Source of the DNA: Camillea tinctor
Lineage: Eukaryota > Ascomycota > Sordariomycetes > Xylariales > Xylariaceae
DNA: 64,000 nt
Assembly (NCBI GenBank): GCA_022578605.1
Contig: MU394108.1
Coordinates: forward strand, 62,001 to 126,000
Direction of reading: 5' to 3'
The notes below the pieces were generated by a model. The model was not told the DNA's origin and did not search any database. It was given only the letters and a program-made list of their open reading frames with translations. The position numbers and the translations under genes were made by a program. Of the stretch, positions 46,536 to 57,969 are shown piece by piece (the first letter of the stretch is position 1; every line of letters starts with the position of its first letter).

Positions 46536-49500
46536 GACAGCTTCGGCAAGTCTAACTACCTAATTACGAGACCGACCATTGCTGGTCTAAGTGTACGATG
46601 AAAGGCGGTGTGGGGAAATAAGATGGGTAATAAGCCGGTTAACGGAAGTGACCGTGGTTTGGATCGAACAAGGAATAATTCTATTGCTCGGTAAGATGGG
46701 TTTGGTTGGCGTAGGGGTTGATGTAACGGCAAGAGGAAAAAATGAAAAGGTTGATGGAAGATGTTGGATGTACGCGAACAAGGCTGAGGGGGGAGAGGTG
46801 AGGTAAGAGGTGAGGTAAGAGGTTAAGCAGGGTTAAGGTTCGATGATGTGCAAACAGGGATTTGGGCTTCTGGGGAGGGGCAAAGCCACCAGCTGGGGAG
46901 TTCTAGGTTGTTGGGCTCGGCAAGAGTAAAAAAAAAGGACGCTAAAGGATCGCTGGAACTATGGGTATAGTGGACTGTATACTGTACAGGGCGCTAACGC
47001 AACAACGGGTAGCTATCTACATATCAAACTTTAGCTTATCTACATAATAATAATAGTCAATCCTGAATGATCAATGATCTTCTATTGTACTCTAGGGGTA
47101 TCCTCTTGCCTATTTTCTTATCTACTCTACATCTATCGACCAACTTACCTACCATTATCTTGTAAGTTGCTGTAAGTATACAATACATATCATATAGTAT
47201 GTACATAGTCAATACACGTTGTAAATAGTAAGTAGGTTTGTAGACTATTACTTTTATATACAAGCCAAAGTTGACTGCGACTTGTCACATGACGTTTAAT
47301 GCACCCAAATAATGAGGTTACAGAAACAATGCACTATAAGGAGAAGGAAAACATATAGTATACATCCAATTACTTAATCTAGTATATATAAGCTAGATTC
47401 AGCCTCTTCTTTTCTTTTTCTCACTTATTTTCCTCTTTTCTTCTTCTCTCCCTTTTTTCTTTTACCCCAAGATTAAAATAACGTTCATATCTACCTTTTC
47501 TTTTCTTTCACCCCTCCATCTCCGTCCCCCCCCTACAACCTCCCACCTCGCATCTCTCACCTCCACCTTCAACCTATCCACCCTGGTCAGCTGTTATCCT
47601 TCCTCCCACCGACCTTGGCACCACACGCCGATCTGGTTGCTGTATTCATAACAGCTGCAGAAACGAGTGGATTCCCGGATATCAGCTTCGTCTCATGACA
47701 CAAGTTCACCGACCTATGTATGAGGTTCCAAAGGGTAAGTACTTCTGCAAAAAAAAAAAAACAAAAAAAAACACGCAAAACAGGACTGCAGGTCAGAGGA
47801 ATTGATTCGATCTGACGTCATTTCCCCATCTCGATTATATCTGTCTTGGATAGGTATTTAGTTTCATTCCCTGTTTCAATATGTCTATAGGTTGGTTAGT
47901 AGTTACCTACTTGGGTATATGTGTGTATAAGCCATCGTTGTCCAATCACCACCTACATAGTCTGTGTAAGTCATGATCCCTTGATGTCCACTACCTAGTA
48001 AGTATTCACAACTATAATCCTGAGTTCATTATATGTATCTTGAGTAAAACATTTATCGATTCATTCAATACTGAATATGTCTAGTATAAGCAATGCACTA
48101 TTACAATTTTAATTATGAAACTCGCAACGCCTCGTACGCATTTAATAAGAAAAAAGAAAAGAAGAAAAAATACCTATGTGACGATGCTAGTAGACATTTA
48201 TGTCCTCTCCTACCCCCACCAACTAAACCCAAGTTAACGAACCCGATCCTCCGGATTGGAGCATAAGACCCTGGATTGCGGTTCGTCCATCTAGAAAAGA
48301 GGGCTTAGTCTGCATATGACTGCATCAAATGAAACCCACACCTTTTCTTTTTGACCAGGTTTTACGTTGTATATTTGTATGTTTGATCTTGTTGTTCGTT
48401 CGTCCTTGCTGAGTTAACTGCATTCGAGCAAGAACAGGTTACAGCGGCGGCTACAACAACGGCTCTGTTTCTTCCCTATATGCAACTAGTCACATACGAG
48501 GGGTAGGGTCCGAAGTCGTATGGATGCGCGTCGACAACTTTGGTTTGTCCGTTCGGGCTTTTTAGCCCCATCTCTATCTCACATGCTACCCACCCCCCTA
48601 CTGCTTTACAGAGAGGGAGGAGGGTTGGAGTAGATAAATGTTGCAACCGTTAGGGCGGGCTTATTTAAAGGGATCTTTGTCATTACCTACCTACCGATAT
48701 GCATGTTGGTTTCTTCTATTCTGATGAACCACCTATTAAAAACCTTGGAATAGCGACACGGCAAGTACAGGGTAGGTCGGCTTAGATGGTGTATGTGTAT
48801 GACGTTTGTGGTTGGTAATCTTTTTGAGTCACCATACTCCTAACCGTCTTCTTCTCGGTGTTGCCGGAGGACACATGTTGGACTCGATACCGAAGGAATC
48901 CCGCTGAGGAAGAAAATATCCAATGTTGTGTATCTTCATCCTGTTTCTGTTTATATACCGTGCGTTATGTTGTAAGCTGCCTGCGCGTTTATCAAGGATC
49001 TCTCATGTATAATAGGCTGCTCACCTATGGAATCTTCGTCTAGTTAAAACCCCCTCCCCCTTCCCTGTATATGTATGCCTTGACATTACTTTGGTGGAAA
49101 TTTCTATCAAACAAACGGTACAGCGTTTGCGCATACGAGCTGTAGTGTATATTAACGGTTATAGGCATGACATGGTACCGCTCACATCTGTTCGTCTTGA
49201 TCGTCAACCCTAGAGCACCTCACCGAACAACCTAGTCCTTAAAGGGCTAGGTGTGGCATTGAGATTATCAAAAGCGTATTTATATGGCAGGGACAGAACT
49301 AATCAAGCCATATTCATATCCAATATTATGCGTTGTAAGATGTTTGATACTCGTCTGAGTTGACATGGTGAAATGCCTATACATACGTAGTCACACATAA
49401 TCACATACATGCATACATATGCACAGACGTTCTCATGTGGTGAAAGCCTCCAGAAAGGTGAATCGAAACTGTATATTCTCCATAACATATATAGACAGAT

Positions 49501-49675
49501 TCTTGAGTGAGCGGAAGCACACTCAGACACTCCTTGGCCAATGGCACCCGGCGCAGTAACAAGGGGATTCCTTGCCCTTAGCCTAACCGCTCAGCTAATA
49601 ATCATCCTCTCCCATAGACGACCTAGACCCTGACGAGAAATCATGCCAACAGTAATACGCTACCACTTTGGCGTC
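46536..49675. other. Intergenic, about 3.1 kb
   Basis: No gene is assigned. The VAC14 promoter flank is GA-rich. Around 47400-47580 there is a long pyrimidine-rich promoter-like stretch followed at 47697 by a short ATG frame that runs into a GTAAGTAC donor, but no downstream coding exon was found. The remainder is AT-rich with TACCTA motifs. Confidence 0.45.
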
Positions 49676-49934
49676 TCATTTTCCTGACTCGTTGCTATTC
49701 TCCTTGTTATCGTCCTTCTTTTCTTCTTGTTCTGGCTCATCGGGCTCTTTGGCCGCCTCCTCGTCCCTTCTGTTTCGGACCGACATGCTTGCTCGTCTAG
49801 CGAATGGGTCCTTGTTATATCAGTGAGCCACAAAGCGGTTGGATAAGTTCAATCATGAATCAAGGCGTACTGACAGCTTCTCCGCGTGCCCTAGTGATAC
49901 GTTCGACTGCTTTCTCATCCATTTCGCCACCCAT
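49676..49934 (-). CDS. Small charged protein of 64 residues, two exons
   Basis: Exon 1 (49934-49875) codes MGGEMDEKAVERITRARGEA. Exon 2 (49810-49676) begins DPFARRASMSVRNRRDEEAA and ends in a Glu/Lys/Asp/Asn-rich tail. The donor is GTCAGT and the acceptor ACAAG, joined in phase 0 across a 64-nt intron. The pattern (MG-EMD-KA-ERI-ARG then a DxFxxRA block and an acidic tail) resembles short uncharacterised fungal proteins that look like seed-maturation (SMP-like) peptides. That link is from memory and unverified. The protein has no membrane segment and is probably disordered. The acceptor AAG and donor GTCAG are suboptimal, so the exact junction is not certain. The downstream gene-sized gap and the upstream desaturase show no functional link. 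Confidence 0.6.
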
Positions 49935-51542
49935 ATTTGCCGTAAATTATGTATGTGCTTGTAGGATGTTTATACTAGGTGTCACTGAAGATAGACTCTT
50001 TTGGATGGGTTGTAAAGGGCAGTATCGACGAGAGTAATTACACTGAGCCCGTCTGATGGTATGGGATCTGGTGACCCCTTTTATAGCCCCAAATCCCGTC
50101 AGAAAAGACCAGGCTTCGTTACCCATTCCCATCGCAAGTCACAGGATAATTTATACCGTCATTTCCACTGCTCGTCGAAGGGCGCATGACACTAGTCAGC
50201 CTATTAGACAATTTGTCTAGTTTATGAGCAGTCAGCATCGGAGGCGTCCGCGTCTCCCTTCACTTGCTCTGCAGGGTAGGCCAGCCAGAACAAGATAGAG
50301 TCTCTCTTTGCACCTATATCACGCCAGATAGAACATGATATTCGCCGACAACAGGGGGCCACCCTTTTCAACGTTTCTTCCAGGCATCCGCAGACCAGGT
50401 ATTTGGTAGGGTAACCCAAAGACACATGTCGATACCGTCCCTAATAGCTTAAAATTTATGCGTAGTTCCTAGTCCCTAGGATTGCCTTAGTCGTGGTGGG
50501 AGGGGGTAGACCACGTCTATCCATTTCCAAGCACAGCTTTCTTCGCAAGGATAGGCAAAACGGGTCCTTAGCTCTCGGCTGCTACGGTCAGCATGTCGTA
50601 ATTGATTGGATTTGAACGAGGTGAGACTGTTTCCTGGGTTGTTTCCTTGGTTGGTGATCCCAAGTCCACCCCCCTCCCCCTGAGGTTCTATTATGACTTG
50701 GCATACAGCATTCTGCATACCTGCAGCTGGTCGCAAATCTAGTAGATTTTGATATATTGATTGTATAGCATTGCAAAATTTCTGGTTGGGAAAATGCAGA
50801 GAGAAGCGTAATGGTTTGTAAGAAGACTGAAGTTGGGCTTCTTCGTCTTGCCTACCGATCTGGTTCGAAACCAAGGGGAGGTGGAATGCCGAGAACGGAA
50901 GATAGGGGCGTTTGAAGCTATCAACTCTCGGATATCGTGACGTATACCGAGCCCCGCTGATCCTCCATCTTAGAGAATCAGGCATAAACGAGACATTTTA
51001 TGATTGCGACATGGGTTACCGCGCTCCGCCGCTACATTTGTGGTTATTAGTTTTGAGCCAGCTTGACATAGAAGCTCCGCTCCCTTGATAAGTAGGTAGG
51101 TACCTACTTGTCAAGGCTGAACTCGAGATGATCAATAGGGATTGACTCTTTGGTTACCAACGTAATGGTTGAGGTATTTACCCAGCCTCTACTTACCTAT
51201 ATTGGCATGTCAATATTGCCCATGATCGAGCCTTGCTAAACATCCATAATGGTACGCTTATACGCGGGCTCAATAATTTATCGCTTGCATATGTCGCTAT
51301 TTGGCACCCATACACGCAACCCCTTTTCTCAACGGAATGCGGTATAGTCAAATTGCTCACCCCGGGTATACGGGCTGCCGATACTACCTACTCAAAGTCT
51401 AGGGTCGAGACAGACGACCGCGTGTTTCACGTATTAATCCACTGAGTTTCTAACAAAAAGTTCGTAGTTCCTCGAATTAAGTGGTTTGTAGAGAAGGGAC
51501 CACTAGTTATGTACAACATGCCAAATTTATCTCGCCAAATTC
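49935..51542. other. Intergenic, about 1.6 kb
   Basis: No recognised gene. A 169-codon frame at 50985-50476 (minus) is open but has no family features, no supporting splice context and a mixed composition. TAGGTAGGTACCTAC lies at 51090-51106. Confidence 0.45.
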
Positions 51543-53289
51543 CTAATGGCTATGTCCGTGAATTGGACTGTCTGACTCCGAGATGACTTGTTGGCATTTA
51601 GCCAAGATAGCGGCCTGCCTTGATACTTCGGCGAGTGTACCGACAACTTGTTTGTTGCCGTCTACAAAGCCATACAGTGCGTAAGGGATGCCGACTTCGT
51701 TACAGAAGTCCTGCACCAACTTCTGTGCGCGGCGAAGGTTATGGCGCGGCATTCGAGGATAGAGATGATGAATGACCTGAAACTGCAAACCGCCATGGAA
51801 AAAGTCTAACCATTGGGGACAGTCTATGTCCATTGTCGTGCGAAGCATCTTCTGGGGAAATGATTCATGAGGTCCAAGGTCGGATGTGCTCATAGCAAAA
51901 TGTGAGAGACAGATCTGAGCATGAACCGGCATAGTGACCATGTGACTGATCATCAGAAAAACAAAACGATCCCGGTTCGTAGGGAGCGATTTGTATATTA
52001 CACCATAGCCAAACCAAGTCCAGAAGAAAATTTGACCGGCAATTTCAAACCATCGATGCCACCAAGCTGGTCCCTTCCGCGGGCCTTGGCCTTTTAGGAG
52101 ATACTCCCAAGACAGCCGGTATAAATTGAACCTACCCAAAAGGAGAACAGGGTAGTAGGAGTACGCTTGGATTCTAAGGAATATTTTGGCCGCAGCGTCG
52201 TACTCCATGACGCGGTCATAGAAAGTGGAACGCAAAGATTGGAAAAGTCGATGCGAAACAGCGAGAAAGGGCATATGTTCAATGTCAGGATCGTGTTCAG
52301 GGGAGTTAGTAACGATATGATGGACATTGTGATTCCTCTTCCACCATCCCAGGGATAGCCCCCCAAGGAAGTCGGCAATCACTATGCCAATAATACTATC
52401 AGTGTGAAAATCGTGGGTGATTCCCATGTGGCCAGCGTCATGGGCCGAAAAGACTAGCTGGTGCCAGAAAGCACCCAAGCATACCGCGCTTAGGACGTAC
52501 CACCCCCAATGTAAAAATAGGAAGGAGGACGCGAAGAGGATGGAATATCGGGTGATCTCGATTGCGTATGCCCCATAGTTACACTTATAGAGACCCTCAT
52601 CCTTCATCCGCTGGTTGAGGAGGCGGTATTTGGAGACGATAGAATCTTGAGTTGCAAAATCCAATGGTGGATATTTGGCCAAGTCAAGGTCGATGTTCCC
52701 CTTAGTCAAAGTATCGAGGAACGACATGCCGTCTTCAACCTCGACAGATGGCGCCGAAGACACAGATGCCGAGGCTGGTCGGTCGTTGTTGGCGTGTCGT
52801 TTTCGCAGAGTCGATTCGGCATTATCATCGTCGAAGAGCGGCGAAGAGGCACGGGAGCTCGAGTGGCTTGAGGATGATACAGACTCGGTAGCGTTGTCCT
52901 CGAGCTCGGCGCCGCCCTCAGACAAGGGCCGGAACTTACCACCCTGAATAGGAGGAGTGAAGTTGGTCCATCTCCCCTCGATCTTGCCAATGCGGTATCG
53001 GTTCATCTGCTGTCTCGCCTCGGGAGAATGGAGACTGCAAGTATAGAGACATGTTAGAGATTATGGGAGTTCGTCAGTACGGGTAGCAGAAGAGGTAGAC
53101 GAACGCTGTAACTTCGTCAGTGGCATCTCGCCCAACCATGTGCAAGATGGCCTTGTCACCACCTGGATGGTACTGGAGCCATGGGTCTGCCTTCACAACA
53201 TATTGGTCTAGAATGAAAATGCTTCGGCCATCGGCGATCAAGCCTTCAATCTGCCTCCTCGACAGGAGAGGGTAGGTCTTCTCAGCCAT
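51543..53289 (-). CDS. Delta-8 sphingolipid desaturase with cytochrome b5 domain
   Basis: This ER membrane enzyme introduces the delta-8 double bond into the sphingoid base of fungal ceramides on the way to glucosylceramide. Two exons, 53289-53105 and 53034-51543, give about 558 residues. The cytochrome b5 domain comes first, with the heme-ligand motif HPGG near residue 42 and GRDATDEVTALHSPEA across the junction. A Ser-rich insert follows. The desaturase core has the three histidine boxes: HDAGH near 260, HNVHH near 297 and QVIHH near 481, the last with Gln for His as in front-end desaturases. Hydrophobic membrane pairs lie between the boxes. The intron uses GTTCGT as donor, required by phase. 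A Met three codons upstream (53298) is possible. Confidence 0.92.
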
Positions 53290-55093
53290 GATAACCACCT
53301 ATCGGTAGTGTTCAGCTCGGGTCAGGGAAAGCAAAGAATGGAATAGTAGTAACGGATGCGATGAAGTTATTCCTTATTCCCTATATCTGCACAGCCATCG
53401 TCATCCTCTAGACGATTGGATCAAGTTGAGGAGAAAGGGTAGGCAGATAAAAGTTGGGAGTTGGGAATTTTCTTCAACCCCAACATGTCCAGGTCTTCGG
53501 TAAGTAGTGGTAGTGGTGGTAGCAGTAGTAGTGGGAAGGGGGAAGAAAAGAAGCGGTGGGGGGGAAGTTCAATGGAGTCAATTGATTTGATCGAACCACG
53601 TTTTCGGGCGATTGGACCCCTGAAAAGGCATACCTAAATAACCTTATCCAGCCACGACGCCACGTAAAACTTTGAGCCAATCAGCTCACTCCTATCTTTG
53701 CTGGCTTACTTACATACTAGTGGACCTAAGGTAGTACTATGTACCTAATCGATAGCCTTATCTTATAGACCTCTTATCATCCTACTACGTACTATCACTT
53801 ACAGCTACATGTAACAGACTCGATTGTTTATTTACACCCGTTGTTTTAGGTACCTACTTAGGTACACATGAATCATACCAGTACCGGAAAACGGGAGAGA
53901 AACATCATTCTATGAAGTTAACGTACTACATGTTTTCCCCTTGAAGGTTTTTCTAAGTTCAGACAAGCAAGGTATTGTTAACTCGGCATCTTCCGCAAAA
54001 AAAGGGGGGGAGGGGGAAGCAGACTACATATAGAATGACAGGTCAAATTCGATAGTTAACTACATGCTTCAATAGTTAGCTATAGTGTATTACATACACT
54101 TTTAGACAGTGAAGTATACCAATACACACCTATAATAATGAATCGCTACCTGGATGACCACCGGAAATCTGCGGACACCGTCTATGTCATACCGGACGTT
54201 TGCTAGCCTCCGCCTTTCCGAACAATTAGTTCTATAGGTTACCTGAGCATCTATCCACTTACTCTAAGGCACTTAGAGGACTCCATTGCGAACATGGTGA
54301 TAGAGAGGAGAGAATATCACAAGACATGGACGATCCCTCTCTTCGTATATGATAGCTAGGTTACGTGTGAACTCCAGATAGGTAGATAGCAAAGCTTGAC
54401 CGCTGGATTTCATGTCTTTCAGGAATATTATCAGGCCAGGTCATCCAATCGACTAACATTTATATACAAAACATCCCATTACTTTTTTTTCTCTCGGTTG
54501 CTGTTGTTCGTGGCACGGGTTACTTGTTAATCTTTAACCCCTTTAACTTTCAACATACATTGCCCGGTTACTTCATGGTTTGTCTTTTCACGATTTGTTA
54601 AAACAACATGAGTCTATCGTGGTCATATGAGGTTTTACTACGTTAAGGGGCAACACTTGGTCTTCGAAAACTCAAATATATCAGTTTCATGATAGCCTGA
54701 ATAGGGACAGAGACACATTCATCACTGTAAATACAAACAACCTCCTTGGTTTGTTTTTTCGGCTTGAAAGCCAGCTATTCCTTGTGTCCCGGTATAAGCT
54801 TCAACCTTCGCCCAACGTTGACTGTTTTGTAGCCCGTCCGCAGTGCTACAAAACAATGGCAACTTAGTCACTCTGTGATATCATGTAACCTACTATAGAA
54901 TTACATATGAAGTAGCCTTAATTACTCAACATCTCTGCTCTCTCTATAAACTACAGCATATCTATATACCACTAATTTGAGGTTCGATCATGCCATTGTT
55001 TACTGAAATTCTTCATACACACACGGTTTTATTTCTCTCCCATGAATCCCTCCTTTTGACCACATAGCAAGTCGTACATACCGTGAATACCCC
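53290..55093. other. Intergenic, about 1.8 kb, with hairpin
   Basis: The stretch near 53290 is the desaturase promoter. The rest is AT-rich with GGTACCTACTTAGGTAC (about 53849-53865) and a perfect 11-bp hairpin at 54823-54855. No gene is seen. Confidence 0.5.
54823..54855. repeat. Perfect 11-bp inverted repeat (hairpin), 11-nt loop
   Basis: TGTTTTGTAGC at 54823-54833 is the reverse complement of GCTACAAAACA at 54845-54855, separated by 11 bases. No flanking gene explains it. Confidence 0.9.
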
Positions 55094-56043
55094 ATGCCAG
55101 GACACTGCTGCGCGGCAGTGTGCCCCAATACCACAACATGCGGGGTGGTGTGCCCCGTACACGATCATCACCACCAACACCATCACCATCACGAAGCGAA
55201 CATCCATACCACTGCTGAGTGCTCTGCCTCTCGGCTGCATCCCGGATGCGGGTGTAAGTCGTCTTCCTCCCAGGGATCTCCCACATCCTGACCGCGACTG
55301 ACGAACGGGGAACCGAGGGGGGAAATGAACAGGTCACAGACAGCCATCGCTATCACCACCGGCACAGCCGTCCAACTGTCACTCTTACGTCCTGTAAGCA
55401 CTCTCCTCTCCTTCCCCTGCAAGACCATCGCAGCGACAATAACTAACCGACTCATCTATCCCTCATCCATAGAAACTACAACGGACCTCTATACCTCAAG
55501 CAGCACCCGCCCCACCACCACCCCCCTCCTCCTTCTCACTCCCCACCTCCATGTCCAACCTGCCACCCCCCTTCCTTCCCCCCTTGCCTCCATCCCCACC
55601 CCCATCCCTCCCACCGCCCCCTCCCCCCAGACCCCCGCGACGCCCTAGTCCACGGCCGGCGACCAGAGGACTACTACCACTCGCACTCCCACCGGTGGTC
55701 TTCGGGGCCGCGGTGCTACTACACCGACCGCAACGGGATATGCTGGGTGCCGGCGCTGCGGGAGGGGGTGCAGGAGTGGCGGCACGCGGCCCGGGAGCAG
55801 GAGCCAGGAGGGGGTGGTGATTACTGTCCGCGATTTTACTATTTCTGCGGAGGAGGAGGAGGCGGGGGAGTAGGGAAGGTAGAAGAAGGAGGGTTCGGTA
55901 ATGGTGATGGAGGAGGAGGAGGAAGAAGAGGAGGTGGTGGTGGTTGTGTTGGTGGTGTTTATGATATGGACGGGGGGATACGGGTAGGCGGAGGTGGAGG
56001 AGCTGTGGGGACTGGGGGAGAGAGGAGGCCGTGGAGGTACTGA
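55094..56043 (+). CDS. His/Cys-rich protein of about 263 residues, three exons, unrecognised
   Basis: Three exons, 55094-55253, 55333-55393 and 55473-56043, join in phase through GTAAGT/AACAG and GTAAGC/CATAG introns. The second intron has a good branch point (ACTAACC). The first 54 residues contain C5, C6, C10, C16, C20, C43, C52 and C54, plus a His run at 25-33 (HHHQHHHHH), which suggests metal binding. The middle is a Pro/His-rich linker. A conserved-looking block follows: RWSSGPRCYYTDRNGICWVP then ALREGVQEWRHAAREQE. The end is a Gly-rich tail close to a poly-G tract and the assembly gap. No known family was recognised. There is no signal peptide or membrane segment. The 3' end may be wrong if another intron lies in the Gly-rich region. 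Confidence 0.6.
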
Positions 56044-56823
56044 TTGCGGTGGCTAACGAAACAGAAGAAAAAAAAAAAAAGGGGGGGGGGGGGGGGGGGG
56101 GGGTGAGTGCAATGGTAAATAAAGGAAAAACCCCCAAAAGTACCGGGTGGGTAGAGCACACGGGTGAAAGCCAGTCACCTGGACTNNNNNNNNNNCCCCG
56201 CCCCCCCCCCCCCCACCCCCCCCCCCCCCCCCCCACCCCCCCCCCCCCCCCCCCCCCCCCGCGGGGGGGGGGGGGGGGGGAGAGAGAGATCATACGTAAA
56301 TAATACAGATACCGCCGATGTTTATATGAGAATCTTCCTCCTATTCTTTCGTATCCCTTCAACTGGTGTGGGAAGGGTGGGTTTCACATCCTTACTCACC
56401 TGCCTATACACAACTTCTTTTTATTTCATTACTTAAACGAACGTACCCTCATGGTCCAAGTTTCCCCCTTTTTTAAGAATACCAAACGCATAGATTACCT
56501 ATAACCAACCTGTCCTCTCTCTACCCAAGCTCTCACATGCATATTGGATCCTTTATTATAAGATATAAAGTTTTATTTTTAAATTTCATATATATTTTCT
56601 TCTTAGAAAAAAAAAGAACAAAGGGGGTATCTATAATATAGTAAAGAGGTGAAAATCTTTTCTCCCAAAAATCTCATTGCGCTGATGAACCCATGCTTTA
56701 GAAATACCTCGTTCGCACATACACATGCACATAGTATGCTTACACATACATGTCATTCTTCCCGTTTGAGAGGAGAGATGAACGATAAAATTCCCGTTAT
56801 TTCGATGCCAATGTGACATGACA
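56044..56823. other. Spacer with assembly gap and homopolymers
   Basis: Contains A13/G23 at 56068-56103, a 10-N gap, C and G runs, then AT-rich DNA. No gene is visible and the sequence around the gap is unreliable. Confidence 0.6.
56186..56195. other. Assembly gap (10 N)
   Basis: Ten N residues are followed by C-rich DNA to 56260 and a G run at 56263-56280, preceded by a G run at 56081-56103. The fixed-size N run suggests a join of unknown true length. Confidence 0.95.
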
Positions 56824-57969
56824 TTACATACTAACCATCTTTTTCAGCGACTTCACCCTCCTAGAGCCGTCCGTATTCGCCCCCCTGGTTGCGGCGGGCG
56901 GTACTAGCGTGACGAGGCCGAGAGACGTAGCCCGATGCTGTGGCCACCAGGAGTCAGATTCGGGCACCGTGGTGCTGGCGTCGCTAAGCTGGATGCCGAA
57001 GGGCTGACTTGCGAGGGAAGAGGAACCTCGGTGGTCGCTATCGTCGTTGTGACAGAAGCACATGCCTGACTGAAGAAGCGAAACGAGGTCGTTAAGGACC
57101 AATGCCTCAACCTTCAGCTTCACGCTGTACACGAGGGGCTTGTACGTTGTCTGGATGAGGAAGTGGTTTGTATACTCGGTTGTCACTAGAAGAATAGATA
57201 TTAGTCTTCAGCCTTTTGAATGTAATTCACCTTCCTTCTACTAATAAAACTCCAAGATGCGAAAAATACCACCTGCTCTTATAAAGGGGGAAAGACCAAA
57301 AATAAAAGAGGAGAGAAACATACTCAATGTGATATCTAACACGAGAACAAGGATGAACAGCGCAACTAGCTCGCGGAATAACATGCGAACTTTCCGGCCC
57401 TTGATGACTTCCATATGCTTGAGAGCACTCGAGGCCTCGTACACGTACAGACCGGAGATGATACCCTCTTGGGCGGTAAAGACGGCGAGCTGAATCTTCT
57501 CGAATATATTGAAGGCATTTACTAAAGGGTGACCGTCGTGTAGTTCCATCGCATTTGTTGTGATAAAGAGGACAGAGGTGGGCAGCTGCAGGGTGAAGAA
57601 GACGGTGGCGATCATAGCGGCGACATAACGCAACTTGTGAGGTTCACCAACGACGAGGTGTAGACGCGAGTATAGTACGATCGACTGGCCAGTGACCATA
57701 AGCCACCAACCAATCACAATCATAACAGTCATGGGCGTATTGGGGGCGAGGCTGAAGTATCGTAGGAGCGACATGACAGAATGCAGTGGGATGCCGGTAT
57801 TGGCAGCCAACATGCTCCAGAAATATAAACCATTGCGTCGACGGAATGTGCGCAAGATGACGAAATAAATCTCGGCACTGTTGTAGCAGGCTACGGCGAC
57901 GAACCCGGCGATTACCATCGCAATCGGGAGTGACACTGTGTCGATGACGGGCCCCGTCTCGCCCGCCAT
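56824..57969 (-). CDS. Multi-pass membrane protein, DUF7703-like
   Basis: Two exons, 57969-57324 and 57185-56824, give about 335 residues. At least six strong hydrophobic helices are visible, starting VSLPIAMVIAGFVAVACYN, GLYFWSMLAANTGIPLHSVM, TPMTVMIVIGWWLMVTGQSI, VAAMIATVFFTLQLPTSVLF, NIFEKIQLAVFTAQEGIISG and LVALFILVLVLDITL. A seventh, YKPLVYSVKLKVEALVLNDL, follows after the intron. Conserved RRRNGLYFW and charged loops fit the large fungal DUF7703 integral-membrane family. Its function is unknown. The tail after residue 265 is polar. The last residues (VSM, stop) lie next to a GTTAGT/GTATGT donor-like sequence, so a further exon is possible. The donor GTATGT and acceptor TCTAG of the called intron leave an ATG at the junction, read here as internal Met. 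Confidence 0.8.

Noticed and set aside
47697..47745. ATG frame of 14 codons ending at a GTAAGTAC donor after a pyrimidine-rich promoter-like stretch
   Set aside because: No downstream coding exon could be found. It might be a non-coding transcript but nothing confirms it.
50476..50985. 169-codon minus-strand frame between the 64-residue gene and the desaturase
   Set aside because: No family features, no signal or domain, and no splice or promoter support. Treated as a chance open frame.
55496..56362. 288-codon frame on the minus strand over the assembly gap
   Set aside because: It is Gly/Ser/Pro low complexity, crosses the N run, and is the shadow of a C/G-rich region. The plus-strand spliced gene explains the DNA better.
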